Assembly (NCBI GenBank): GCA_030740765.1
Contig: JASLWR010000002.1
Span: 57,621-121,620, forward strand
Length of the DNA: 64,000 nucleotides
Reading direction: 5' to 3'
From: Thermoplasmatota archaeon
Lineage (GTDB): Archaea > Thermoplasmatota > Penumbrarchaeia > JASLWR01
Position 1 is the first letter of the stretch. Every line of letters begins with the position of its first letter. Under the pieces are notes generated by a model that ran no database searches, was not told where the DNA came from, and was given only the letters and a program-made list of their open reading frames with translations. The translations under genes and the position numbers were made by a program. This document shows positions 1 through 7,826 of this stretch, one piece after another.

Positions 1-1
1 G

Positions 2-313
2 ATGAAGGAACTTGATCAACACTATTCATCGGACCGATGGATGTACCAGAGAGGTGTAAAACAGCTTGGCCGGGAGATCAAGGTGAAGGAAGGAGTTTAT
101 CTATTTTATCATGCTTTCGCTATTCCCGGGGGAGAAACAGGAATCACCTTTGAAATTTCCGAAGAGCGTATAGAAAAAATTTCATTCGATGAACCGCATA
201 ATTTCCATCCGATTCTCAGGAATGAGATGGAAAAAAAAATCATAGGCCTTAATTACGATAGTCGAAAAATCATCGATATAGTTTGCACAATGATCGAGAA
301 AAACAATAATTGA
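2..313 (+). CDS. lipoate-protein ligase C-terminal domain protein (LplB-like), possibly cut by window edge
   Basis: The 103 residues match the accessory C-terminal domain of lipoate-protein ligases: the opening segment LDQHYSSDRWMY parallels LEYYRSDKWVYG in the large ligase fusion at 1929. In Thermoplasma-type bipartite ligases this domain (LplB) is a separate small protein needed for lipoate adenylation. An ATG lies at position 2, but the window starts one base before it, so the reading frame may continue upstream as part of a longer ligase. A gap of about 90 nt separates it from the lipoyl carrier gene that follows. Family assignment is by eye; whether it is a complete LplB or a ligase tail cannot be decided here. 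Confidence 0.6.
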   Translation: MKELDQHYSSDRWMYQRGVKQLGREIKVKEGVYLFYHAFAIPGGETGITFEISEERIEKISFDEPHNFHPILRNEMEKKIIGLNYDSRKIIDIVCTMIEKNNN

Positions 314-404
314 ACTGAAAATAATAAATGCACAATATACTATCGGGAAAGAAAAAAGGGATGAAAATAACCTGAAAAGGATTCCTGCGGAAGGAGGTAT
401 TAGA

Positions 405-842
405 TTGTTAGAGATAAACGGGATGAATTTCCCATTGGACCGAGTATATTATACCAGGGACGGAGCACACATATGGTTGAAACAAGAGGACGATCTGATC
501 AAGATCGGGATGGACGCCTTTCTCGTGGAGTACGCAGGGTATTTGACCTTCCTCACGGTGAATGAAAGTCGCGTAAAAGTTGGTGAATCCATTGGAAGTT
601 TCGAGTCGGCAAAGTTCGTGAGCAGATTATATTCCCCCGCGGACGGCGAGATAGTTGCCGTCAACGATGAAGTAATAAAAAATCCACGAAAAATCAATGA
701 AGCTCCGTATGAATCATGGATATTTGCAGTTAAAGCGGATTCGGCCGTACTTGATGGCGAATCCGAATATTTACTGGATGATGAAGAAAAAATTGTAAAA
801 TGGATCTCCGAAGAAATCAAAAAGGTGGAAGAGGATGAGTGA
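405..842 (+). CDS. gcvH: glycine cleavage H-protein-like lipoyl carrier
   Basis: A 145-residue lipoyl-carrier protein of the GcvH/LbpA type. The lipoyl hairpin is visible as SFESAKFVSRLYSPADGEI, which places the lipoylated lysine at residue 70. The start is a TTG at 405 behind a strong AGGAGG (392-397); the next ATG (423) has no such site. The gene sits between two lipoate-ligase parts and a lipoyl synthase and overlaps the latter by 8 nt, so it is probably the substrate on which lipoate is assembled. No glycine decarboxylase or aminomethyltransferase gene lies in the window, so the partner (glycine cleavage, or a sulfur-metabolism lipoyl-binding role) is open. Confidence 0.85.
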   Translation: MLEINGMNFPLDRVYYTRDGAHIWLKQEDDLIKIGMDAFLVEYAGYLTFLTVNESRVKVGESIGSFESAKFVSRLYSPADGEIVAVNDEVIKNPRKINEAPYESWIFAVKADSAVLDGESEYLLDDEEKIVKWISEEIKKVEEDE

Positions 843-1932
843 GAAAGAGAGTCCGGATTACGTACAGATCAGCACGGCTGCCGCCATGACATTGAAGATA
901 TTCCCCGGACGATTCAATCGAGGGGAGCGCCTCAATGCACTGAACCTTCTGGTGGTGTATGATGACAGCTGCAAGGGAAATTGCGGATACTGCGGCCTCT
1001 CACAATCCCGGGACCCGGATGAGAATACTTTCATTCGAGTGGACTGGCCCATCGTTTCGCTGGAGGATATCCTCGCTAGAACGAAGAAGTACGGCAAACA
1101 CCTGGGAAGGGTTTGCGTTTCCATGATAACTCACCCGAGAGCCTTCGACGATATGTGCACTATTATGAGTGCCTTTCGCGACCAGACCGATCTCCTGATA
1201 AGCGGATTGATAGCACCCACGCTGATCCGTTCCAAGGAAAAAGTTATGAAGATAAAGGAGGCGGGGGCGGACATGGTGGGAATTGCCGTGGACGCCGCAA
1301 CCCAAGAGCTTTTCCGCAAGTTCAGAGGAGAGGGGGTAAACGGCCCTCATAAATGGGATCAATACTGGAAAGTGGTGGAGTGGTCCGCTGAATGTTTCGG
1401 AAGAGGAAAGGCTGGAATACACCTGATCGTAGGCCTCGGGGAGACAGAAAAGGAAATCATTGCTATTATTCAGAAAGGGGAGGACCTTGGGGCGAAAACC
1501 CATCTGTTCTCATTTTATCCCGAAGGGGGGAGTTCCATGTCGAACTGGAAACAGCCTTCCTACGGTCAGTACCGACGCGTTCAGCTGGCCCGGTACCTCA
1601 TAAACTCCGGAATTCAGCGGGCAGAAGATATGAAGTTTAATGATATGGGCGAACTGGTGGAATATGCAGGTGAAGACACGCCTGCTGGCGCATCACACTT
1701 GCCAAGTGGTGACTTGTCAAGCAATGTGGAGAAAGTCATTGAATCAGGCGAGGCGTTCATGACATCGGGCTGCGCGGGACACGACGGTGTGGTGGCATGT
1801 AACAGGCCCTACGGCAACGAGCGACCGTCACGCCCCATCAGGAACTTTGCCTTTTTACCGGAAAAGTCCGATATCGACTCCGTCAGGAAACAGTTGGTCG
1901 ATTATTCCGGTGACTTCGAGCGGAGCCTGTGA
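835..1932 (+). CDS. LipS-type radical SAM lipoyl synthase
   Basis: A radical SAM enzyme of 365 residues resembling biotin synthase, with the cluster motif CKGNCGYC (C46, C50, C53). Enzymes of this look encoded beside lipoate ligases are LipS1 or LipS2, the two-protein lipoyl synthase of Thermococcus and other prokaryotes that lack LipA; they insert sulfur into the octanoyl chain on the carrier protein. The start overlaps the H-protein stop and the stop overlaps the next start (GTGA), so the three genes are translationally coupled. Only one of the expected pair is in the window; the other may lie upstream. LipS1 versus LipS2 cannot be told from this sequence alone. Confidence 0.75.
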   Translation: MSEKESPDYVQISTAAAMTLKIFPGRFNRGERLNALNLLVVYDDSCKGNCGYCGLSQSRDPDENTFIRVDWPIVSLEDILARTKKYGKHLGRVCVSMITHPRAFDDMCTIMSAFRDQTDLLISGLIAPTLIRSKEKVMKIKEAGADMVGIAVDAATQELFRKFRGEGVNGPHKWDQYWKVVEWSAECFGRGKAGIHLIVGLGETEKEIIAIIQKGEDLGAKTHLFSFYPEGGSSMSNWKQPSYGQYRRVQLARYLINSGIQRAEDMKFNDMGELVEYAGEDTPAGASHLPSGDLSSNVEKVIESGEAFMTSGCAGHDGVVACNRPYGNERPSRPIRNFAFLPEKSDIDSVRKQLVDYSGDFERSL

Positions 1933-3560
1933 AGGTCGAGAACAGTGATGACATGGAAACCTGGACGCTGCTGGATACCGGCGTGAGAAGCGCTGCTGAA
2001 AATTCCGCGTTGGATGACGTCCTGCTGAAGTGCAGGAACAGGGATATTATCCCGAACACACTGAGATTTCTTAAATTTTCCCCAAACGCGGTTCTGGTGG
2101 GATTTCATCAGAGCACCGAGCAGGAAGTACGGATCGATTATTGCAGTAATAATGAAATCGATATCAACAGGAGGATCACCGGCGGAGGGGCCATTTACCT
2201 TGACGAGCCACAGCTGGGTTGGGAACTGATTGCTTCCATAGGGCATCCCGGTATCCCGAAAAAGGTGGATGATCTTTACGAGAAATTGTGCCTGGGAACT
2301 GTGAAGGGGCTCCAAAAACTCGGCGTAAAGGCTGAATTTCGTCCCAAGAACGATATCGAGGTGGATGGAAGGAAGATATCCGGGACCGGCGGAGCCTTCG
2401 AGGGAAGCGCATTCCTCTTCCAGGGAACTCTATTAACGGATTTCGACGTGGACACCATGCTGCGGTCTCTTAGAATTCCAATCGAGAAACTGAAGGACAA
2501 GGAACTGGAATCCGTAAGAGAAAGGGTGACCTGCCTGAAATGGGAACTGGGTTATCTTCCGGAGATGGATACTATAAAGGCGGCCCTTGTAGAAGGGTTT
2601 GCAGAAGTTTTTGAAGTGGAATTCCGTGAAAGAGAATTGACCACGCAAGAAAAGGAAATGCTTGAAGAGAAACTTGAGTATTATCGGTCGGATAAATGGG
2701 TTTACGGGATCCGTCGGCCCATAAAACACCGTTCTGTTCTGACTTCGGTCCACAAGGCGCCCGGCGGTCTCATACGGGTATCACTGGTTGCGGACATCCC
2801 CAATCGGCGGATCCAGGCCGCTCTGATCACCGGTGATTTTTTCGCATACCCCAAACGAACCATCTTCGACCTCGAGGGACTCTTGAAGGACGCGTCTCTC
2901 GTCAAGAGTGATATGGAATTTATAATTAATGATTTTTTCAGTAATAGAGAAATCCAGATACCGGGAGTCAAAGCGCTGGATTTTATCATGGCGATAAACA
3001 AGGCAATTGAAAAGATCGATTACCTGGAGCTGGGAATCTCCCACGCGAACGTCAACAGGATTTTTACGGTACTGCACCCATTCGCCGATATTATCGACCC
3101 TTCCGTTCTGCTGCTCCCGTACTGCTCAAAGCTGGTGGGATGTGACTACAGAATTCGGAAGGATTGCGACCCCTGCGGCGGATGCAGTATAGGCAGCGGG
3201 TACGAACTCGCTATCGACAACGACATGAAGCCCATTACCATACTCAGTTTTGAGTACCTAACAGAAACTCTCTCCCAGATGAAGGATGAAGGGGTAAGCT
3301 CGTTCATAGGGTGCTGCTGCGAGGCTTTCTATGTAAAACATATCGAGGATTTCGAGGAAGCCGGGGTGCCTGGTGTGATAGTGGATATCGATAGCGAGAC
3401 CTGCTATGACCTTGGCAAATCAAAAGAGGCAAAATTGGGTGATTTCGAGGGACAGACTCACCTGGATACTGAATTATTGACCCAGGTCATCGGCATAATA
3501 AAAGGCCGCCAAGAAATAGAGACCAAAGATCAAGAAACGCTGCGAGCCCGAACGACGTGA
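1929..3560 (+). CDS. lipoate-protein ligase fused to DUF116
   Basis: A 543-residue fusion. Residues 1 to about 230 are a lipoate/biotin ligase catalytic domain: the RRITGGGAIYLDE loop and the NDIEVDGRKISGTGGAF segment with the catalytic lysine are both present. Residues about 245-345 are the ligase C-terminal domain (YYRSDKWVYG). The remainder is a cysteine-rich DUF116 domain, with CDYRIRKDCDPCGGCSIG and FIGCCCEAF as likely metal or Fe-S ligands. GTG start overlapping the preceding stop by 4 nt. The cluster implies transfer of octanoate or lipoate to the H-protein with LipS adding sulfur; DUF116 might serve sulfur donation, which is inference. The 3' end overlaps the convergent reductase gene by 31 bp. 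Confidence 0.8.
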   Translation: MKVENSDDMETWTLLDTGVRSAAENSALDDVLLKCRNRDIIPNTLRFLKFSPNAVLVGFHQSTEQEVRIDYCSNNEIDINRRITGGGAIYLDEPQLGWELIASIGHPGIPKKVDDLYEKLCLGTVKGLQKLGVKAEFRPKNDIEVDGRKISGTGGAFEGSAFLFQGTLLTDFDVDTMLRSLRIPIEKLKDKELESVRERVTCLKWELGYLPEMDTIKAALVEGFAEVFEVEFRERELTTQEKEMLEEKLEYYRSDKWVYGIRRPIKHRSVLTSVHKAPGGLIRVSLVADIPNRRIQAALITGDFFAYPKRTIFDLEGLLKDASLVKSDMEFIINDFFSNREIQIPGVKALDFIMAINKAIEKIDYLELGISHANVNRIFTVLHPFADIIDPSVLLLPYCSKLVGCDYRIRKDCDPCGGCSIGSGYELAIDNDMKPITILSFEYLTETLSQMKDEGVSSFIGCCCEAFYVKHIEDFEEAGVPGVIVDIDSETCYDLGKSKEAKLGDFEGQTHLDTELLTQVIGIIKGRQEIETKDQETLRARTT

Positions 3561-4618
3561 GCTAATTTGCAGACATATTTTTCCGCGTTTTCGGTGCTGG
3601 ATAGATTCTTTTCCGTAAAATCCACATCCCGTAGAGCAAATAATCCGTTATTTTCAAGCTCATGCGAGTAGAATTCTTCCAGAAGATCGGCATCAAGGTC
3701 TCCTTCCTTGTGGAGCCGGCTTATCAACTGAGCGGCTATCCTGCCGGTCTTTATCGCGTAGAATATTCCTTCACCGGTCCCCGGATAGACAAAACCGCCT
3801 GCATCTCCGCAAAGAAGTATTCGCGGTCGAGTCAGGCGATCCAATGGACCGGACATCGGGATAGAAGCTGCTTCTCTCTTCACTATTTCTCCACCATCCC
3901 ATTTCTCTCTTACAATGGAACTTTCCATGAATCTGTCAAGCACGGCCTGGATATTCTCTGTGAGGTGCCCTGTTATGATGCCAATCCCAATCCTCAGGGA
4001 ATCTTTCATAGGGCTGATCCACCCGTAACCGTGATGCTGTGTATAATAAACCTCGAACCAGTTGCCAACACGCTGATCGATCTCATCTGCGGGAAGTCGG
4101 ACCACGCACTGGGCGGCCGCAGCAACCTGATTTGTTGGAATGCCGCAGTATCTTCTCACCACCGAATTTACTCCATCAGCGCCTATGATGTACCTTGCTT
4201 TACAGCTCCAATGGTCATTTCGTACCTCAAGAAAGCCACCTTTATCGATGATCTGAGTAACCTTTTCTCTGACCGGTTTTGTGGCGAGTGAGTTAACGAG
4301 AAAGGCATCGAATTCGGTCCTCTGCACGATAAAACCAGGCTCGGGGAAGGAAGATTCAACAATTCTTCCAGCTGGGGAAAATACCCTGTAGCCCCTTAGA
4401 GGCCTTTCTGTTATGCCGGGGGGAATGTCGATCAGCGAACGTATCTTGGGTGAGAGCACCCCCGCGCACGGCTTGTTCCGGGGAAATTTCTCTCTGTCCA
4501 CCAATATGTAATCAAGACCTCGTTCGTCAAGCACTTTCGCTGCGGATGAGCCGGCCGGTCCGGCACCAATTATAACCGCGTCGTATATCGTCGCTAGTGC
4601 CTCCTTTGTAGAGATCAA
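3530..4618 (-). CDS. geranylgeranyl reductase family FAD protein
   Basis: Archaeal digeranylgeranylglycerophospholipid reductase-type flavoprotein, which saturates isoprenoid lipid chains. The Rossmann motif GAGPAG is at residues 18-23 and a second FAD motif, ILLCGDAGGFVYPGTGEG, lies near the C-terminus. CAGVLSPK is the conserved segment after the second strand. An upstream-extended open frame begins at 4783 but lies inside dapL; the likely start is TTG at 4616-4618, overlapping the dapL stop as TTGA. A strong AAAGGAGG (about 4600) lies inside the coding region, 11 nt before an ATA codon exactly where homologues have their initiating methionine, so the true start is not certain. Transcribed with dapL. 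Confidence 0.85.
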   Translation of the reverse strand: MISTKEALATIYDAVIIGAGPAGSSAAKVLDERGLDYILVDREKFPRNKPCAGVLSPKIRSLIDIPPGITERPLRGYRVFSPAGRIVESSFPEPGFIVQRTEFDAFLVNSLATKPVREKVTQIIDKGGFLEVRNDHWSCKARYIIGADGVNSVVRRYCGIPTNQVAAAAQCVVRLPADEIDQRVGNWFEVYYTQHHGYGWISPMKDSLRIGIGIITGHLTENIQAVLDRFMESSIVREKWDGGEIVKREAASIPMSGPLDRLTRPRILLCGDAGGFVYPGTGEGIFYAIKTGRIAAQLISRLHKEGDLDADLLEEFYSHELENNGLFALRDVDFTEKNLSSTENAEKYVCKLAHVVRARSVS

Positions 4619-5838
4619 TTTTTGGATGGCAATAATTTGTCGAAACGCCTGACAGCCTCCTCGATATCGGACCTGTGACCGAAGGCGCTGAACCTGATGT
4701 AACCCTCGGCGGACATTCCAAACCCGCTCCCAGGCGTGGTAACGATACAGGTTTGCTGGAGTATTCTCGAAAAGGCATCCCAAGACGTCTCACCTTCAAA
4801 TTTCACCCAGATGTAAGGGGAATTGGAACCGCCGTATGTCTTCAGCCCTATGATGCCCAGGGCCTCCTTGATTATACGGGCATTTTCCACATAGTATGAG
4901 ACAAGCCTTTCCATTTCTTTCATACCCTCGTCATCGAGAGCCGCAAGCCCCCCGTACTGCACTACATTGGACGCCCCGTTAAAAATGGTGGTTACCACCC
5001 GGTTCCAGTCGTGTTTCACCGAAGATCCGTCATCATATTTCAACTGGTTAGGTACGATGGACCAGCCCAGTCGGACCCCCGTAAAACCCACAAGCTTCGA
5101 AAATGAATTCAGCTCTATGGCCACTTCACGGGCTCCCTCGATCTCGAATATGGTTTTGGGAAGTTCCGGGTCGGAAATAAACTCACGGTAAGCCGCATCG
5201 AAGATTATGATGGAATTATTATTACGCGCAAAATCGACAAGCCTCCGCAGTTGATCACGGGTGGCCACCGCACCGGTGGGATTGTTCGGGGAGCAGAAAA
5301 AGATCAGATCGGTCCTAGGCGTGTGCTCGAGGTCAGGAAAAAAATCGTTTTCAGGGGTGCAGGGCATGTATACTAGATTGTCAAAACGCCTGGCGCTGTT
5401 ATCGTAGCCGCCAGTCTGACCCATTATCACCGAGCTGTCCACATAGACCGGGTACGCCGGGTCCTGTACTGCAACTGAAACATTGTTTCCGAACAAAATC
5501 TGGAAACGGCCAATATCCGGCTTTGCACCGTCGGATACGAATATCTCCTCCGCATCCACCTTTCCGCCGTACATTTTTTGTGCGATCTTCTCTCTCAATT
5601 CGGAAAAACCCGGCTCGTCTCCATAACCCAAAAACCCCTGGCGTGTACCGAGTTTCCTCGCACCGTCCACCAAACCCTTCATCACGTGGGGCGGAAGGGG
5701 TTCCGTTGTGTCCCCGATTCCAAGGCTGATAACCTTTACCGTGGGATTCTTCTCCATAAAAATCTTCTTTCGACGGCTGATCTCACGAAAAAGATAGGCT
5801 GTTGGCAGCTTTGCCATGTTAGGGTTTCTCCGTACCAT
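4615..5838 (-). CDS. dapL: LL-diaminopimelate aminotransferase
   Basis: Fold-type I PLP aminotransferase of 407 residues, the usual DapL length, converting tetrahydrodipicolinate directly to LL-diaminopimelate with glutamate. The PLP lysine is K248 in NSFSKLVGFTGVRLGW; SPNNPTGA (183-190) and the DapL-type start NPNMAKLPTAYLF support the assignment. It bypasses DapD, DapC and DapE, none of which is present. Upstream, an AT-rich TATA-like stretch (about 5860-5871) lies the right distance from the ATG for a leaderless or short-leader transcript. It is separated from the other lysine genes by the degenerate region at 5946-6940, although all point the same way. It is coupled to the geranylgeranyl reductase downstream. 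Confidence 0.93.
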   Translation of the reverse strand: MVRRNPNMAKLPTAYLFREISRRKKIFMEKNPTVKVISLGIGDTTEPLPPHVMKGLVDGARKLGTRQGFLGYGDEPGFSELREKIAQKMYGGKVDAEEIFVSDGAKPDIGRFQILFGNNVSVAVQDPAYPVYVDSSVIMGQTGGYDNSARRFDNLVYMPCTPENDFFPDLEHTPRTDLIFFCSPNNPTGAVATRDQLRRLVDFARNNNSIIIFDAAYREFISDPELPKTIFEIEGAREVAIELNSFSKLVGFTGVRLGWSIVPNQLKYDDGSSVKHDWNRVVTTIFNGASNVVQYGGLAALDDEGMKEMERLVSYYVENARIIKEALGIIGLKTYGGSNSPYIWVKFEGETSWDAFSRILQQTCIVTTPGSGFGMSAEGYIRFSAFGHRSDIEEAVRRFDKLLPSKN

Positions 5839-5945
5839 GTTAGCGTCTCCGGCATTCCTTAAATAATATTTGTTTAGCTAAGGCGTATTTGTATAGCTAG
5901 TAAGGGGGAGAGGAATTTCCAATTCCTCGGTATCCTCCCTTCTTC

Positions 5946-6420
5946 TTATCGGCTGGAAGGTTTTTTGACCGGTGAAAAAGAAAGTCCTTTTAAGACTTGC
6001 CGCATGATATGAACTGCCTCACCAACAGTCAGATTATGGTTTTTCATCAACTCCTTGAGGTTGCATCCTTCCATCAGCTCCATCGCCATATGCGGTAGTG
6101 GCTCTGTTTTACCGCTATGGAGCGTAACGATATTGACGTGTTCCAGTCTCATCCAGAGTTCGGATTCCGATTTGAAACTGTTGATTATTTTCACGTCCAT
6201 AGTGGCCATAATGTCTTCGGTTTTGGGAATTTTCAGAGCAAACTCTTTACCAAAAGGTCCAATCGCCTTGTACACCTTAGCAAACCCACCTACACCCAGA
6301 TATGGGTGATCTGGTAATCGGGGAAAAGATTCTTTACATGGTCGGGTGCTGGCTGGAGAGAAGGCAGGGATAGATACCGCACATATGAATCGGAAGGAAC
6401 GATTGTAGAGATCATGTTAA
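5946..6420 (-). pseudogene. Ser/Thr protein kinase N-lobe fragment
   Basis: Only the first part of a eukaryotic-like protein kinase domain can be read. A glycine-rich loop GVGGFAKVYKA is followed by FALKIPK (ATP-binding lysine), a helix-C region and the hinge-like MAMELMEGCNLKELMK; the frame then stops after MRQVLKGLSFSPVKKPSSR, before any HRD or DFG motif. A second frame just upstream (about 6290-6420) reads PSLQPAPDHVKNLFPDYQI, which looks like the linker expected before the kinase, so a frameshift near 6290 probably separates them. It lies in a scrap region between dapL and the palindrome array. A decayed gene is the best reading; a short pseudokinase is unlikely. Confidence 0.6.
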
Positions 6421-6523
6421 TCGCCTTTGTGAATAGCATATGAATATAAAAACATTTGTTGAAAAATGGTATAAGGAAACGTAGAGGGACACTGCCGCTT
6501 TCGAGATACACGAACGTATCCTA

Positions 6524-6800
6524 CTAACCGCAGTGAACCCGTGATTTCTTCGTCTGGTAACTTCCAGCGCTGGACAACGGCCTGGTCATCTCTTTTGTAC
6601 CGGCACAGCATCCGTGAACACTGCACTTCTCACGCAAAGACGAACTCACGAGGCGCACGCCAAGGTTGTTGTTGCGGTTGTCAGGCGTATTCCTATTGCG
6701 GTATGCTGACTCGCAGTTATCGGCGGTATTGTTCCACGAGCCGCCGCGTATCACCCGGTTCGACCCCTTTCGGCCATTGCCCGCAGGAAACAGCATGTTT
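6524..6800 (-). pseudogene. formylglycine-generating-enzyme-like C-terminal fragment (DGR template/variable-region-like)
   Basis: Reads [13 protein letters not shown], then [20 protein letters not shown]: the C-terminal signature of the FGE-sulfatase/SUMF1 C-type lectin fold. After it the frame degenerates into a basic, cysteine-bearing tail of about 40 residues. Only the last third of the domain exists; upstream lies the palindrome array. The segment is dominated by asparagine (AAC/AAT) codons, as in template repeats of diversity-generating retroelements, whose variable proteins often end in exactly this fold. No reverse transcriptase is present in the window, so a relic of either an FGE gene or a retroelement cassette is the most that can be said. 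Confidence 0.55.
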
Positions 6801-6937
6801 CCGAGGGCTCAGGTGTGCCGTAGGTACACCCGTAAGCACACTTGCTGAGGGTGCAGATGCATCTGCCCCCTCGGAAACATAGTTTCCTACGGGTTCACGT
6901 ATTGGCCGAGACGGGAACGTTCCCAAAGGAATGTTCC
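6786..6937. repeat. palindrome (hairpin) array 1
   Basis: At least five short inverted repeats stand almost end to end: GGAAAC/GTTTCC (6786-6802), GGTGTgCC-GTA-GGtACACC (6812-6830), GCAGAT/ATCTGC (within 6849-6870), GGAAAC-ATA-GTTTCC (6873-6887), GGGAACGTTCCC (6913-6924) and GGAATGTTCC (6928-6937). Stems are 6-8 bp and several loops are 3 nt. The same grammar, and in part the same stems, recurs at 47663-48195. No coding sequence is convincing through it. Confidence 0.7.
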
Positions 6938-7001
6938 AGTATCCTCTCTTCCCCCATACCTGTTAAACAAATACTCTAAATATGATGTTAGTTGTTTGAA
7001 C

Positions 7002-7826
7002 TTATTGAAATAATGAAATATCCACGGTTCCCTCGAACACAAAATCCGCGGCCCCGGTCATATAAACGTGATTATCATCCGCCCACTCCACCTCAAGGTC
7101 ACCTCCCTTGAGATGAACTATTATTTTGCGGGCTGTCATATCATTCAGAACTGAAGCCACTACGATTGCAGAGGCCCCGGTCCCACAGGCCAAGGTCTCT
7201 CCTGAGCCGCGCTCCCAAACCCTGGCCTCCACCTCTCTTTTGTTCAACAATTTCACGAATTCCGTGTTTACCCGATTCGGGAATATCTCATGGTTCTCGA
7301 AATGGGGCCCTACTTGAGCCAGATCCAATTCATACGGATCATTCACGAAGACAACGCAGTGAGGATTTCCCATTGATACGAGAGTTATATAAAAATAATC
7401 TTCATTCACTTTGATCTTTTTGTTTACTACCCTTTTATCTTCGAATAACCAATCATTCGTGTTGAGAGAGGGTTCACCCATGTCCACGCGTATGCGCTCA
7501 CCCATGATCTCGGGAACGACAATTCCACCAAGTGTTTCGACCTTGATCTGTTTTTTTTCCGTCATACCGCGCTCGCACACGTACCTGGCCAAACACCGTA
7601 TTCCATTACCGCACATCTCCACCTTGCCACCGTCATTGTTGTAGATGGACATTCCGAAATCGGCAATCTCGCTATTTTCTATTACCAGAATCTGATCGCA
7701 GCCTATACCAAAATGGCGGTCTGCAATTTTTTTAGCATGATCCGAAAATGGCTCGGGCAAAATAGTTTCAATACCATTGATGACCACGAAATCATTACCC
7801 GTCCCGTGCATCTTCGTAAACTTCAT
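7002..7826 (-). CDS. dapF: diaminopimelate epimerase
   Basis: Converts LL- to meso-diaminopimelate. Both catalytic cysteines are present: C72 in EMCGNGIRC and C214 in LACGTGASA, and the N-terminus MKFTKMHGTGNDF is diagnostic. 274 residues, normal length. Start chosen at 7826: its ATG overlaps the lysA stop as ATGA and lies 6 nt behind GGGA; a second ATG two codons earlier (7832) is too close to that site. Last gene of the lysC-dapB-dapA-asd-lysA-dapF operon. Confidence 0.95.
   Translation of the reverse strand: MKFTKMHGTGNDFVVINGIETILPEPFSDHAKKIADRHFGIGCDQILVIENSEIADFGMSIYNNDGGKVEMCGNGIRCLARYVCERGMTEKKQIKVETLGGIVVPEIMGERIRVDMGEPSLNTNDWLFEDKRVVNKKIKVNEDYFYITLVSMGNPHCVVFVNDPYELDLAQVGPHFENHEIFPNRVNTEFVKLLNKREVEARVWERGSGETLACGTGASAIVVASVLNDMTARKIIVHLKGGDLEVEWADDNHVYMTGAADFVFEGTVDISLFQ

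Noticed and set aside
3662..4291. 209-codon open frame on the plus strand
   Set aside because: It lies wholly opposite the geranylgeranyl reductase gene, whose motifs are unmistakable, and has no recognisable protein features.
6524..6926. Active diversity-generating retroelement
   Set aside because: No reverse transcriptase or second repeat copy was found in the window; only a template-like fragment is present.
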